DNA of 64,000 nucleotides from Sphingosinicella sp. CPCC 101087 (lineage in GTDB: Bacteria; Pseudomonadota; Alphaproteobacteria; Sphingomonadales; Sphingomonadaceae): contig NZ_SBFF01000005.1 of NCBI RefSeq assembly GCF_004151485.1, forward strand, positions 239,007 to 303,006, in the 5' to 3' direction. Position numbers and translations under genes: made by a program. A model generated the notes under the pieces. The model worked only from the letters and a program-made list of their open reading frames with translations. It ran no database searches and was not told the DNA's origin. Below are positions 1 through 9,083 of the stretch, piece after piece. How positions within the stretch are numbered: position 1 is the stretch's first letter; the number at the start of each line of letters is the position of its first letter.

Positions 1-128
1 TGGCGGGCTGCAGATACCGCATCTGCGGCGTGCACCGGGGACGGAGGACGGGCTTTCCCGTATCCTGGCCCCGCTCGCCGCCACGCCGCATTGAAATCCG
101 CCGTCCAGGCCAGCCCGGGGAGCCGACG

Positions 129-1811
129 ATGACCTATCCGCTCAACCGCCGATCCTTTCTGGCGCATGCCGCCGGGACAGCGGCCGGTCTTGTCGGGAGC
201 GGCGCCGTCCAGGCCCGCCTGGTTCCGGGGTTGGCCGAACTGATCGATGCCGAGCGGGCCGCCGTGCGGGAAGGAATGGCCGAAGGGGGGATCGGCGCCG
301 CCGCCATCTGCCTCGTCCATCAGGGCAGGACCCTCTGGATGGAAGGCTTCGGCCGCACGCCGGGAGGGCCCGTCGGGCCCGACACGATCTTCAGCATCCA
401 ATCGACGTCGAAGAATTTCACCGCGGTGGCGGTGCTGCTGGCCGTGCAGGAGGGCCTGCTCGACCTCGACGCGCCGATCACCCGCTATCTGCCCGATTTC
501 TCGGTGAACAGCCGCTTCGAGCCGGCGCCGCAGGACCGGATCACCTTACGCCTGCTGCTGAGCAACCGCGCCGGGTTCACCCACGAGGCGCCGGTAGGCA
601 ACAATTACGAGCCGGCGGCACCCAGCTTCGAGGCGCACATCCGCAGCATCTCCCAGACCTGGCTGCGCTTCCCGGTGGGCGAGCGCTATCGCTATTCCAA
701 CCTGGGCTACGATCTGGCCGGCCATATCCTTGAGCGGAAGGCGGGCCTGGCTTATGCCGAGTGGCTTCGCCGCAAGCTGTTCCAGCCGCTCGGCATGCGC
801 GACAGCACCGCCGATCCGGCGGTCTATTCCAAGGTCGCGAACCGCGCCGTCGGCACCCAAGGCGGGCATGCGCAGGTGCCGCTGGTGACGCCGCTCGTCG
901 CCTCGGGCGGCGTCTACACCAGCGCCCGCGACATGGCCGCCTACGCGGCCTTCCATCTCGGGGGAGGAGAGTGGCAGGGGCGGCAAATCCTCGCGCCCGA
1001 GCTTTGGGCCGAGATGCACGGCTTCGGCCTCGGCGGCGACTATGGCCTCGGCGTCATGCGCAGCGAGCTGCGCTACGGCTCGACGCCGGTCCGGGTCCTG
1101 CACCACCGCGGCGGCGGCTTCGGTTTCGGCTGCAACTTCGTCTACTGCCCCGAGGCCGAGCTCGGCTGGGCCGCCCTCTTCAACCGCCCCGCATCGGCGG
1201 GCTATCGCTTCGGCACCCGGCTCATCGAGCGGCTGCTCGCCGCCCGCTTCGGGGAACGCATAGCCCGGCTGCCGGCCGCGGCCCTCGCCCCGATCCGGCC
1301 TCTCGCCGCCCAGGCGCAGGCGCTGGTCGGAACCTATGTCGGGCGGAACGTGCGTGCGCAGATCAGCGAGTCCGGCGGCCAGCTGCGCTTCAGCCAGGAT
1401 GAAGCCGGGACGCCCAACCCGCTGGGCGTGACCGCGCCCGACGCGTTGTTCACCGTCAAGGAGGATGGCGAGACCGTCACCTACCGCTATCATCCCTCCA
1501 CCGCGGCGCTCCCCGCGCATCTCGAATGTTCCGAAGGGGAAGCGAGCCTCGACTATAATGACGGGCCGAACGACCCGCCTGGGCCCGACCGTCCCGAATG
1601 GGACCGCCACGTCGGACGGTACCGGGTCGATCAGTGGGGCAAGCCTGCCATGGAGATCACGATCGAACGGCGTCGCGGCTATCTCTACCTCAATGCTATC
1701 CGCCTCATCGTCGAGCCGGAGCCGGGACTGTTCTTCACGAGCGATGGTGAAGCCGTCGACTTCCGCTCCCCCGTCCCGACATGGCGCAACCTGCTGCTCC
1801 GCCGCGTCTAG
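129..1811 (+). CDS. Secreted beta-lactamase-family serine hydrolase (Tat signal)
   Basis: Class C beta-lactamase/D-alanyl-D-alanine carboxypeptidase fold. It probably acts as a periplasmic or exported esterase or peptidase on an unknown substrate. The start at 129 gives a twin-arginine signal (NRRSFLAHAAG, then hydrophobic, then VQA) and has GGGGAG upstream; the open frame extends further 5' but without a sensible N-terminus. The nucleophile motif SxxK is S92-T-S-K95, the YxN motif is in YSNLGY near residue 195, and HRGGGFG near residue 325 fills the third motif position (usually KTG or HxG). About 150 C-terminal residues form an extra domain, as in many Pfam Beta-lactamase proteins of 500-600 aa. 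The family is clear; the substrate is not, and antibiotic hydrolysis should not be assumed. Confidence 0.85.
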   Translation: MTYPLNRRSFLAHAAGTAAGLVGSGAVQARLVPGLAELIDAERAAVREGMAEGGIGAAAICLVHQGRTLWMEGFGRTPGGPVGPDTIFSIQSTSKNFTAVAVLLAVQEGLLDLDAPITRYLPDFSVNSRFEPAPQDRITLRLLLSNRAGFTHEAPVGNNYEPAAPSFEAHIRSISQTWLRFPVGERYRYSNLGYDLAGHILERKAGLAYAEWLRRKLFQPLGMRDSTADPAVYSKVANRAVGTQGGHAQVPLVTPLVASGGVYTSARDMAAYAAFHLGGGEWQGRQILAPELWAEMHGFGLGGDYGLGVMRSELRYGSTPVRVLHHRGGGFGFGCNFVYCPEAELGWAALFNRPASAGYRFGTRLIERLLAARFGERIARLPAAALAPIRPLAAQAQALVGTYVGRNVRAQISESGGQLRFSQDEAGTPNPLGVTAPDALFTVKEDGETVTYRYHPSTAALPAHLECSEGEASLDYNDGPNDPPGPDRPEWDRHVGRYRVDQWGKPAMEITIERRRGYLYLNAIRLIVEPEPGLFFTSDGEAVDFRSPVPTWRNLLLRRV

Positions 1812-1916
1812 AGCTCACCACGGGCGGCTTGCCCCGCTCCGGGTAACCGATGCTGCGCCGTGTCGGCGAGCGGAGCGGTTGAACGCCTCGAGCGCGGCCG
1901 AAGGGATGCGCCGGGC

Positions 1917-1939
1917 GTGATGCGGCTTTCGTGCATCAC
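1917..1939. terminator. Possible stem-loop between convergent genes
   Basis: GTGATGC at 1917-1923 pairs with GCATCAC at 1933-1939 across a 9-nt loop. It lies in the 208-bp gap between the converging hydrolase and AraC genes. There is no T-run, so this is at most a weak or bidirectional terminator. Nothing else is seen in the gap. Confidence 0.3.
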
Positions 1940-2019
1940 GGCGGAATGGGCGTGAAAGTCGGAAGTCGTCGAACTAAAGCTCGTTCGGTCGCCAGGCGCG
2001 ACCATAGACTGGAAGCGCT

Positions 2020-2910
2020 CTAGGCGGCCACCAAGGCATTTTCCCGAACGGTCCTGATGTCGCGGACCGGCGGCAGTCCGAACATCCGGCCATATTCGCG
2101 GGTGAATTGCGAAACGCTCTCATAGCCGACGGCGAACGCCGCGCTGCTCGCGCTCCTCCCTTCCGACAGCATCAGCCGCCGCGCCTCGATCAGGCGCAGA
2201 TGCTTCTGAAACTGCAGCGGCGAGAGCGAGGTCACGGCGCGGAAGTGCTGGTGGAATGAAGAGGGGCTCATTCCGGCCGCCCCTGCCAGCCGCTCGACCC
2301 GGAGCGGCTTCGCATATTCGGCGCGCAGGATGGCGACGGCGCGCGCCACGCGACGCACATGGCCGTCCGGCCAGCCGAGATGACGGATCGCCGTCCCATG
2401 CCGACCCGTCAGCAGCCAGTAGTGCATTTCCCGGACGAGCTGGGTCTGGAGCACCGGCACCGACGCCGGGCGGTCGAGCAGCCGCATCAGCCGCAGCGCC
2501 GCATCGGCGACCTCGCTGTCGGTAGGATCGACCCGCACCGGTGCATGGTCCGCCACGAATTCGGGCTTCATCTCCGCCGCCAGCTCGGCGAGAACCGCCG
2601 GATCGAGCTCCAGGACCAGCGAGTAATAAGGCGCGGCGGGGCTCGCCCGCGTGATCCGGCTCACCGTCGGCACATCCGCGGTGACCAGCAGCGAATCGCC
2701 GGCGGAAAAGGCAAATTCCCGCGTTCCCATCGTGACATGCTTGCTGCCCTGCACGACCAGGCAGACCAGCGGCCGGAAGACGTCGTGCAGGAGCCCGCTC
2801 GGCAGGCTCGCGCGCACGGTGAACAGGCCCGGGATCGGCGTGGGCGCGATGCCGTTCGAGTCGGCATGGGCGTCAGCATAGCGGCTGACGGCGGTGAGCA
2901 GGCCGGTCAT
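2020..2910 (-). CDS. AraC-family transcriptional regulator
   Basis: A 296-aa regulator of the AraC subfamily with an N-terminal sensor domain of the AraC_N type (residues about 20-175) and a C-terminal double helix-turn-helix (about 195-290; LAGAAGMSPSSFHQHF and the second helix AFAVGYESVSQFTREYGRMFG). The start at 2910 (MTGLLTAVSRY) matches the usual N-terminus of this subfamily; the longer open frame upstream runs through the divergent SDR gene and is not real. It is divergent from the SDR gene at 3046 with 135 bp between, the classic arrangement of this subfamily with an oxidoreductase target, so it probably controls that gene. The inducer is unknown. Confidence 0.88.
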   Translation of the reverse strand: MTGLLTAVSRYADAHADSNGIAPTPIPGLFTVRASLPSGLLHDVFRPLVCLVVQGSKHVTMGTREFAFSAGDSLLVTADVPTVSRITRASPAAPYYSLVLELDPAVLAELAAEMKPEFVADHAPVRVDPTDSEVADAALRLMRLLDRPASVPVLQTQLVREMHYWLLTGRHGTAIRHLGWPDGHVRRVARAVAILRAEYAKPLRVERLAGAAGMSPSSFHQHFRAVTSLSPLQFQKHLRLIEARRLMLSEGRSASSAAFAVGYESVSQFTREYGRMFGLPPVRDIRTVRENALVAA

Positions 2911-3045
2911 GGCTCCGTATCTACGCCTTCGCGGCGGCGGCGCCCAGCCCCTTCGTAGGATCAGGCAAAAAACGGACAGGACCCGGCAACACCGGCCGGC
3001 GTCGCTGCGGCATATCGTGGGCATCAACCCAAGAGGAGGCTGAAC

Positions 3046-3801
3046 ATGACCAAGATTGCTCTCGTCACCGGTGCCAGCCGCGGCCTCGGCCGCAACACCG
3101 CGCTCAGCATCGCCCGCCGCGGCGGCGACGTGATCATCACCTATCACAGCCGCTCGGACGAGGCCGATGCGGTGGTCGCGGAAGTTCAGGCCATGGGCCG
3201 CAAGGCGGTCGCCCTGCAGCTCGACACCGGCGATGTCGGCGCCTTCGCGGCCTTCGCCGACCGGCTGCGCGGCGCACTCTCCGAGATGTGGCAGCGCGAC
3301 AGCTTCGATCACCTCGTCAACAATGCCGGACATGGCGACTATGCCTTGATCGCTGAGACCAGCGAGGCGCAGTTCGACCGGCTGGTCGACGTCCACTTCA
3401 AAGGGGTGTTCTTTCTGACGCAGGCGCTGCTGCCGCTGATCGCGGACGGCGGCCGGATCGTGAACCTGTCGACCGGCCTCACCCGCATCACCTATCCCGG
3501 CTATGCCGCTTACTCGGCCGTGAAGGGGGCGGTCGAAGTGCTCACCCGCTATATGGCGAAGGAGCTGGGGGCGCGCGGAATTGCCGTCAATACGGTGGCG
3601 CCGGGCGCGATCGAGACGGATTTCGGCGGCGGCGTGGTGCGCGACAATCCGGAGCTCAACGAGCAGTTTGCCGCGCTCACGGCGCTCGGCCGCGTCGGCC
3701 TGCCGGACGATATCGGGCCGATGATCGCGGGCCTGCTGTCGGAAGACAATCGCTGGGTGAATGCGCAGCGGATCGAGGTTTCCGGCGGCCAGGGCCTCTA
3801 A
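3046..3801 (+). CDS. Short-chain dehydrogenase/reductase
   Basis: Classical SDR of 251 aa, NAD(P)H-dependent oxidoreductase of the FabG-like type. TGASRGLG (residues 8-15) binds the cofactor, NNAG is near residue 91, the catalytic Ser is in VNLSTGL, and YSAVKGAVE holds the YxxxK pair. The end reads WVNAQRIEVSGGQGL, as usual for the family. The start at 3046 has AAGAGGAGG upstream. It is divergent from the AraC gene, which probably regulates it. The substrate cannot be told from sequence; single SDRs next to AraC regulators are often carbonyl reductases. Confidence 0.88.
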   Translation: MTKIALVTGASRGLGRNTALSIARRGGDVIITYHSRSDEADAVVAEVQAMGRKAVALQLDTGDVGAFAAFADRLRGALSEMWQRDSFDHLVNNAGHGDYALIAETSEAQFDRLVDVHFKGVFFLTQALLPLIADGGRIVNLSTGLTRITYPGYAAYSAVKGAVEVLTRYMAKELGARGIAVNTVAPGAIETDFGGGVVRDNPELNEQFAALTALGRVGLPDDIGPMIAGLLSEDNRWVNAQRIEVSGGQGL

Positions 3802-3819
3802 CCAGGCAGCGGACTCGAG

Positions 3820-3855
3820 CGGGTGCTGGCGGAGATTGTTTTCCGCCAGCACCCG
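3820..3855. terminator. Long perfect stem-loop between convergent SDR and LysR genes
   Basis: A perfect 14-bp stem pairs 3820-3833 with 3842-3855 around the 8-nt loop GATTGTTT. It sits 18 bp after the SDR stop and 31 bp from the LysR stop. There is no clear T-run on either side, but the stem strength and convergent setting fit a bidirectional terminator. Confidence 0.65.
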
Positions 3856-3886
3856 TGGCCATAAGCGGCGCCCCGCAGCCCGCTAT

Positions 3887-4777
3887 TTATCTGAGCCGTT
3901 CCGCGAGGAAGTCGACGAAGACGCGAACGCGCGCCGGCGTGTTGGCGCCGCCGACGAACACCGCGTGAATGGATTCAACGTCGCCGGGATTGTACGCCTC
4001 CAGAAGCGGAACGAGCCGGCCGGCCGCGATTTCATCGGCCACGCTGAAGACGCCGACCCGAGTGACGCCGACGCCTGCGGCCGCAAGCTGACCCAGCGTC
4101 TCGCCGTTATTCGCCTCGATGCTGCCCTTCACCGACAGCGAGAAGTCCTGCCCGTCCTTGCGGAACGGCCAGGTCGGCTCGGCGCGACGGAAGTTGAAGT
4201 TCAGGCAATTGTGCCGGTGCAGATCCTCCGGCACCCGCGGCTCGCCGTGCCGCGCCAGATAATCGGGGGAGGCGACGATGACGCGGCGGCTCTCGCCCAG
4301 CTTGCGCGCGGTCAATGGGCTGTCGGCCAAGGGGCCGAACCGGATCGCGACGTCCGCCTGTCCGGCGGCGATGTCGACCAGCGCATCGCTGAGGCCGATA
4401 TCGACGAGGATATGCGGATGGCGGCGGACGAATGCGCCGAGCAGCGGCACCACGCATAGCCGTCCGTGCGCCTGGGCGGCGCTTACCCGCAGACGGCCGC
4501 GGGGAGCACCCTGGTCCGCAATCGCCTGCTCGGCATCGTCGAGATCTGCGAGGATCCGGCGGGCCATGCCGAGATAGGCCTGGCCCTCCGCCGTCAGGGT
4601 CAGCGCCCGCGTCGTGCGCAGCAGCAGCCGCACGCCCAGTCGCGCCTCGATCCGATCGATAGTGCGGCTGACCGCCGACGGGGTGAGATCGAGCGCGCGC
4701 CCGGCGGCGGAGAAGCTGCCATGCATGACCACCGCCGCAAACACCTCCAGCGCCCGCGCGCGATCAGCTCCATTCAT
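3887..4777 (-). CDS. LysR-family transcriptional regulator
   Basis: Standard 296-aa LTTR. The winged HTH is at residues 1-65 (VVMHGSFSAAGRALDLTPSAVSRTIDRIEARLG) and the two-lobed effector-binding domain at about 90-290. The start ATG at 4777 gives MNGADRARALEVF. It is divergent from an aldo/keto reductase gene (102 bp apart), with an LTTR-type inverted repeat directly upstream of its own start. It probably regulates the reductase-MFS pair and itself; the coinducer is unknown. Confidence 0.9.
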   Translation of the reverse strand: MNGADRARALEVFAAVVMHGSFSAAGRALDLTPSAVSRTIDRIEARLGVRLLLRTTRALTLTAEGQAYLGMARRILADLDDAEQAIADQGAPRGRLRVSAAQAHGRLCVVPLLGAFVRRHPHILVDIGLSDALVDIAAGQADVAIRFGPLADSPLTARKLGESRRVIVASPDYLARHGEPRVPEDLHRHNCLNFNFRRAEPTWPFRKDGQDFSLSVKGSIEANNGETLGQLAAAGVGVTRVGVFSVADEIAAGRLVPLLEAYNPGDVESIHAVFVGGANTPARVRVFVDFLAERLR

Positions 4778-4780
4778 TGT

Positions 4781-4799
4781 CTTTGCTCTCGATTCAAAG
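4781..4799. promoter_or_regulatory. LysR-type box between divergent genes
   Basis: CTTTG-N9-CAAAG is an inverted repeat that satisfies the T-N11-A rule for LysR-family binding sites. It sits 3 bp upstream of the lysR start codon and about 80 bp upstream of the aldo/keto reductase, a position suited to autorepression and divergent activation. Confidence 0.5.
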
Positions 4800-4879
4800 A
4801 TACTTCGCCTGAGCAGCCGCTACACGGCAGCAGCTTCGACGTCCATCTGTGCGCCGGGATAGAAATCGAAAGGCGCGTC

Positions 4880-5914
4880 ATGGAATATCGGCAATTGGGA
4901 TCGTCGGGGCTGCGAGTTCCGGCGCTCAGCTTCGGCACCGGCACGTTCGGCGGAAAGGGGCCGCTGTTCAGCGCCTGGGGTCAGAGCGATGCACGCGAGG
5001 CGCGGCGGCTGATCGACATCTGTCTCGATGCCGGCATCACCCTGTTCGACACGGCCGACGTCTATTCCAACGGGGCGTCGGAAGAGGTGCTGGGTGCGGC
5101 CCTCGAAGGGCGGCGCGACGCGGTGCTCATCTCCACCAAGACCGGCCTGCCGATGGGCGACGGTCCGCAGGACTGGGGCGTTTCGCGATCTCGCCTGATC
5201 CGTGCCGTCGACGATTCGCTCCGGCGGCTGGGCACCGGCCATATCGACCTGCTCCAGCTTCACGCCTTCGACGCCTCGACCCCGGTCGAGGAACTGCTGG
5301 CGACGCTGGACGCGCTGATCTCGAGCGGCAAGGTCCGCCACGCCGGCGTGTCCAATTATCCCGGCTGGCAGCTGATGAAGGCGCAGGCCGCCGCCGATCG
5401 CCACGGCTGGCCGCGCTTCGTCGCGCATCAAGTCTATTATTCGCTGATCGGGCGCGCCTACGAGACCGAGCTGATGCCGCTTGCCGCCGACCAGGGCATC
5501 GGCGCGCTGGTCTGGAGCCCGCTCGGCTGGGGGCGGCTTACGGGCAGGATCGGTCGGGGACGCCCGATACCCGAAGGAAGCCGCCTCCACGAGACCGAGG
5601 CGTTCGCGCCACCGGTTGAGGAGGAGCGACTCTATCGCGTAATCGACGCGCTCGAGACCGTGGCGGCGGAGACGGGCAGGCGAGTGCCGCAGGTCGCGAT
5701 CAACTGGCTCCTGCAGCGTCCGACCGTGTCATCGGTCATCATCGGCGCCCGAAACGAGGAACAGCTGCGGGAGAATCTCGGTGCGGTCGGCTGGACGCTG
5801 ACGGCGGAACAGATGGCTGCCCTCGACGCGGCGAGCGACACGCTGCCGCCTTATCCCCACACGCCCTACCGCCAGCAGGAGGGCTTCGCCCGCCTGAACC
5901 CGGCGCTGGTCTGA
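4880..5914 (+). CDS. Aldo/keto reductase
   Basis: NADPH-dependent AKR of 344 aa with the family tetrad visible: D and Y in FDTADVYSNG, K in ISTKTGLPMG and H in LLQLHAFD. The C-terminal cofactor segment reads SSVIIGARNEEQLREN. The start ATG at 4880 (MEYRQLGSSGLRV) is the standard AKR N-terminus; the longer open frame upstream crosses the LysR gene antisense. It is followed after 14 nt by an MFS exporter, so the two are probably one transcript under the divergent LysR regulator. The likely role is reduction of an aldehyde or ketone coupled to efflux; the substrate is unknown. Confidence 0.9.
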   Translation: MEYRQLGSSGLRVPALSFGTGTFGGKGPLFSAWGQSDAREARRLIDICLDAGITLFDTADVYSNGASEEVLGAALEGRRDAVLISTKTGLPMGDGPQDWGVSRSRLIRAVDDSLRRLGTGHIDLLQLHAFDASTPVEELLATLDALISSGKVRHAGVSNYPGWQLMKAQAAADRHGWPRFVAHQVYYSLIGRAYETELMPLAADQGIGALVWSPLGWGRLTGRIGRGRPIPEGSRLHETEAFAPPVEEERLYRVIDALETVAAETGRRVPQVAINWLLQRPTVSSVIIGARNEEQLRENLGAVGWTLTAEQMAALDAASDTLPPYPHTPYRQQEGFARLNPALV

Positions 5915-5928
5915 TCCGGGGCTTCATC

Positions 5929-7110
5929 ATGAAGATCAATCCTGCGCTCGTCGCCTTGGCCGTCGGCGCGTTCGGAATCGGGGTGACGGAGTTCGCGCCG
6001 ATGGGACTGGTTCCGGTGATCGCCAGCGACCTGGATGTGTCGATCCCGGCGGCCGGGCTGCTCGTCAGCGCCTATGCGCTCGGCGTGGTGATCGGCGCGC
6101 CGCTGATGACGCTGACCACCGGCCGGGTGCCGCGCCGAACCTTGCTGATCGGGCTGGCCGGCATCTTCACGCTGGGCAATCTGCTATCGGCGGTGTCGAC
6201 CGGCTATGGCATGCTGCTCGCGGCGCGGATCGTCACCTCATTCAACCATGGCGCCTTTTTCGGCGTCGGCTCGATCGTGGCGGCGAGCCTCGTCCCGCCG
6301 CACCGCCGAGCGGGCGCAGTCGCGGCGATGTTCATGGGGCTGACGATCGCCAACGTCGTCGGCGTCCCGCTGGCGACCTGGGCCGGGGAGCATCTCGGCT
6401 GGCGCGCCGCTTTCTGGGGCATCGCCGCGCTCGGGCTGGCGACGATGGCCGCGCTTCGGCTGACGCTGCCGGACCTTCCAGCTCCGCCGGGTGCCAATGC
6501 GATGGCGGAGTTGCGCGTGCTGCGACGCGGGCCGGTCGTGGCTGCCCTGGCCCTGACGGTGGTCGGATCGAGCGCCATGTTCACCGTGTTCACCTACGTC
6601 ACGCCGATCCTGCGGGAGGTGACCCACGCATCTCTGGGTTTCGTCACCGCGATGCTGGTAACCTTCGGAATCGGCCTCACGGCGGGCAATTGGCTCGGCG
6701 GCCGGTTTGCCGATCGTTCGATCGACCGGACCCTGATCGTCACACTGGCGTCCCTCTCCGCCGTCCTGCTCGCTTTCGCGGCGCTGATGCCGCATGCGAC
6801 ACCGACCGCGATCATCGTCTTCCTGTGGGGCGTGGCGAGCTTCGCGCTGGTGCCGCCGCTCCAGCTGCGCGTGATGACCGCGGCTGCCGACGCGCCGAAC
6901 TTGGCCTCGTCGGTGAACATCGGCGCATTCAACCTCGGCAACGCGCTTGGCGCGGCGCTGGGCGGCGGAGTGATAGCCGCGGGGCTGGGCTATCCTGCCG
7001 TCGCTCTGGCGGGCGCCGCCACGTCGATGCTCGGCCTGGCCGCGGTGCTGCTGGCACGACGCCCATCCGCAGTGCAGCCGAAACGGCTGCTCTGCCGGGA
7101 TGCGGGATGA
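5929..7110 (+). CDS. MFS transporter (DHA1, AraJ/PbuE-like efflux)
   Basis: A 393-aa protein with about 12 hydrophobic segments and no signal peptide. The start (MKINPALVALAVGAFGIG) and the motif-A region (APLMTLTTGRVPRR) are typical of drug:H+ antiporter-1 proteins of the arabinose/purine efflux type. It follows the aldo/keto reductase by 14 nt, so cotranscription is likely, with regulation by the LysR gene. Substrate unknown. A 7-bp inverted repeat (7074-7090) lies inside the 3' end of the coding region and may stabilise the transcript end, but it lacks a T-run. Confidence 0.88.
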   Translation: MKINPALVALAVGAFGIGVTEFAPMGLVPVIASDLDVSIPAAGLLVSAYALGVVIGAPLMTLTTGRVPRRTLLIGLAGIFTLGNLLSAVSTGYGMLLAARIVTSFNHGAFFGVGSIVAASLVPPHRRAGAVAAMFMGLTIANVVGVPLATWAGEHLGWRAAFWGIAALGLATMAALRLTLPDLPAPPGANAMAELRVLRRGPVVAALALTVVGSSAMFTVFTYVTPILREVTHASLGFVTAMLVTFGIGLTAGNWLGGRFADRSIDRTLIVTLASLSAVLLAFAALMPHATPTAIIVFLWGVASFALVPPLQLRVMTAAADAPNLASSVNIGAFNLGNALGAALGGGVIAAGLGYPAVALAGAATSMLGLAAVLLARRPSAVQPKRLLCRDAG

Positions 7111-7206
7111 GCAGAGAAGGAACGAGTCGGCTCGCAACTCGAGGCGGGCCACGGGAAGGCGAGCTCGCGAGGAACTCAGATCCGCGTCATCGAAGCGCGA
7201 TGCTTC

Positions 7207-7971
7207 TCAACGCTGGGGGATGCGCATTTCCTGACCGGAGCTCTGGCGTTCGAGATGGAGATAACGCTGATTGAAGTCGCCGACCTGGCGAAGGCGCTCC
7301 CAATCGGGAAAGCTGACGTTGCGCTTGCTGCGCTTGATCAGTCCGTCGGCCTCGAGGCCCTTGAGGACGCGGTTCACATGGACCGGCGTGAGCCCGAGCG
7401 CGTCGGCGAGCTGCTCCTGAGTCATCGGCAGCTCGTAGCCGTTCCGACCGGCCACGCCCTCGGCTTCCAGCCGCAGGGCAAATTCGCACAGGACATGGGC
7501 CATCCTGGTCCGTGCATTCCGGCGACCCACGTTCAACACCCATTCGCGGAAGATGGAGGCTTCCACCAGAATCTTGATCAGAATCGCATGGGCAATGGCC
7601 GCCCGGGAGCGCACGATCTCCTGAATGGCGCCGCGGGGGATGAAGGCGACGTCGCCGCGCGTCAGCATCTGGACGCTGTGATCGGCGACCTCGAGAAACG
7701 AATTCTGGAAATCCGTCGCGTCGCCCGGAATGTGGATCGCGATGATCTGCCTGTCGCCGTCGCCGGTGAGCTTCTGGCGGTAAGCAAATCCGGACACGAG
7801 CACGCCGCACCGGTCCGGCGGGTCGCCTTCCCGGACGGTGTAGGTCGAAGGCTCGAGAGTCTTCAGGGTATAGGGAAGCGCCAGGATGGCCTGGCGATCC
7901 TCCTCGCCGAGGGGCGTGCGAACTTCCAGGTTTGCAAGCAGGGGTGCGAGGGGGTTTTTGGCGTTGGTCAC
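7207..7971 (-). CDS. Crp/Fnr-family transcriptional regulator
   Basis: A 254-aa regulator with an N-terminal cyclic-nucleotide-binding-type beta-barrel (about 25-135) and a C-terminal Crp-type winged HTH (about 160-230; MTQEQLADALGLTPVHVNRVLKGLEADGLI). No Fnr-type N-terminal cysteine cluster is present, so it is not an Fe-S oxygen sensor. This subgroup is abundant in Sphingomonadales. It converges on the MFS gene. The 240 bp upstream of its start, to the DUF6894 remnant, hold no gene. Ligand and regulon are unknown. Confidence 0.88.
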   Translation of the reverse strand: MTNAKNPLAPLLANLEVRTPLGEEDRQAILALPYTLKTLEPSTYTVREGDPPDRCGVLVSGFAYRQKLTGDGDRQIIAIHIPGDATDFQNSFLEVADHSVQMLTRGDVAFIPRGAIQEIVRSRAAIAHAILIKILVEASIFREWVLNVGRRNARTRMAHVLCEFALRLEAEGVAGRNGYELPMTQEQLADALGLTPVHVNRVLKGLEADGLIKRSKRNVSFPDWERLRQVGDFNQRYLHLERQSSGQEMRIPQR

Positions 7972-8214
7972 GATAGCTCCCGAAGCAAGGGCGGGAGCAC
8001 GCTCATCTCTCAGTCGCCAAAGCCCGGTTAACCCATCAGCGATAGGGTCATCCTAACATCTCGGTGTCGGATTAACATAACATGTGACAGGTTATCCCTG
8101 AATATCATGGCTTTAGCTGCTCGACGGGACTATGTGACCCGGATCGTCGATCTCACCGTGAGGGCGTCGACGGCTGAGAGACCTGCGCGCTCCCGCCCAT
8201 CCGCCGGAGCGACC

Positions 8215-8468
8215 ATGACCATCTACTATTTTCATCTTCGGGACGGCGACGACATCCTCCTCGATCCGAAGGACGGGAGTTCGACTCGCGGGAGGCGCTC
8301 CAACGCGAGACGCTGAAGGAGGCGCGCTCGATCATCAGCAACGATGCGCTCGAAGGAAATGTGAACCTCAGCTACCATCTCGACGTCGAGGACGCGTTCG
8401 GAAATGTCGTCCACCGTCTCCCGTTCGAGGATGCCGTGAAGGTCATTCGGGGAGATGCGGCCGGCTGA
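8215..8468 (+). pseudogene. DUF6894 small protein, single frameshift
   Basis: ATG 8215 opens MTIYYFHLRDGDDILLDP, the typical DUF6894 start, but the frame runs into RGRRSNARR and a stop near 8316. In the frame one base back, starting about 8277, the family sequence resumes (EFDSREAL, later LSYHLDVEDAFGN) and stops at 8466-8468. Rejoined at GGG/GAG (8275-8279), the product would be about 84 aa, normal for the family. Either one base was lost, or the assembly has an error, or a -1 slip occurs at GGG. An intact relative lies at 44449-44688. Function of the family is unknown. Confidence 0.75.
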
Positions 8469-8540
8469 GGCTCAGCTCCGCGGCAGCAAGCGGACGCCGA
8501 TTCCCGCCTGCGTTCGATCCACCAGGCAGGGCATCATGCC

Positions 8541-9083
8541 TCAGCGTGCCGGCTCGCCCAGATCCTTGCTGACGAGGACGAGGCCGGGATCGCCAGGATA
8601 AGGCTCTACCCGGAAGCCCATGTCCGCCTCGACCGCCAGCGCCTGCCGATTCTCACGGCTTTCGACCGATTCGATGCGCTTGATGCCGCGCCTCGCGGCA
8701 TAGCGGGCGAGATGATCGAGCAGGGCCCAGCCGATGCCGCGATTCTTGTAGCCGGCATCGAGCGAGATGGCGACTTCCGCCCGCTGCAGGCCGGGATCGG
8801 CCGCCAGCATCGCGGTTCCGATCGGCTTGTCCCCGTCGAAGGCGAGGAAATTCTCGCTTCGGTCGTGATCGACCGCCACGAGGCGTTCGAGCAGGGCATG
8901 GCCGACTTCTCCGACGCCGGTGAGAAAGCGGAAGCGGCGGTCTTCCGGCGATACCTGCTTGAAAAGGTCGGCCAGGAGCGGCTCGTCGTCCGGACGCGCC
9001 GGCCGCACCCGGAAGCTGAAGTCCTTCCATGTGGTCAGGGTCGTCTCGGCGTCCAGGCCGGCGACGGGTGTTGCGTCGGTCAT
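8541..9083 (-). CDS. GNAT-family N-acetyltransferase
   Basis: A 180-aa GNAT. The domain starts at FSFRVRPARPDDEPLLADLF and the acetyl-CoA loop is in YKNRGIGWALLDHLARYA (a Q/RxxGxG/A variant). The C-terminal part (DMGFRVEPYPGDPGLVLVSKDL) resembles the stand-alone GNATs homologous to the C-terminal domain of acyl-CoA synthetase (NDP-forming)/Pat-type enzymes. The start at 9083 has GAGGAGG 8 nt upstream; the longer frame upstream is not needed. It is divergent from the antiporter gene. Protein acetylation is possible but unproven. Confidence 0.85.
   Translation of the reverse strand: MTDATPVAGLDAETTLTTWKDFSFRVRPARPDDEPLLADLFKQVSPEDRRFRFLTGVGEVGHALLERLVAVDHDRSENFLAFDGDKPIGTAMLAADPGLQRAEVAISLDAGYKNRGIGWALLDHLARYAARRGIKRIESVESRENRQALAVEADMGFRVEPYPGDPGLVLVSKDLGEPAR

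Noticed and set aside
546..1610. Minus-strand open frame inside the serine hydrolase gene
   Set aside because: Shadow of a gene with a Tat signal and catalytic motifs; no ribosome-binding site or family pattern.
2911..3852. Extension of the AraC gene through the SDR region to 3852
   Set aside because: The SDR gene is strongly supported on the other strand; the AraC family start is at 2910.
7074..7090. GCAGCCG-AAA-CGGCTGC stem as terminator of the MFS gene
   Set aside because: It lies inside the coding region before the stop and lacks a T-run.
7972..8106. FNR or CRP box upstream of the Crp/Fnr gene
   Set aside because: No TTGAT-N4-ATCAA or TGTGA-N6-TCACA match was found.
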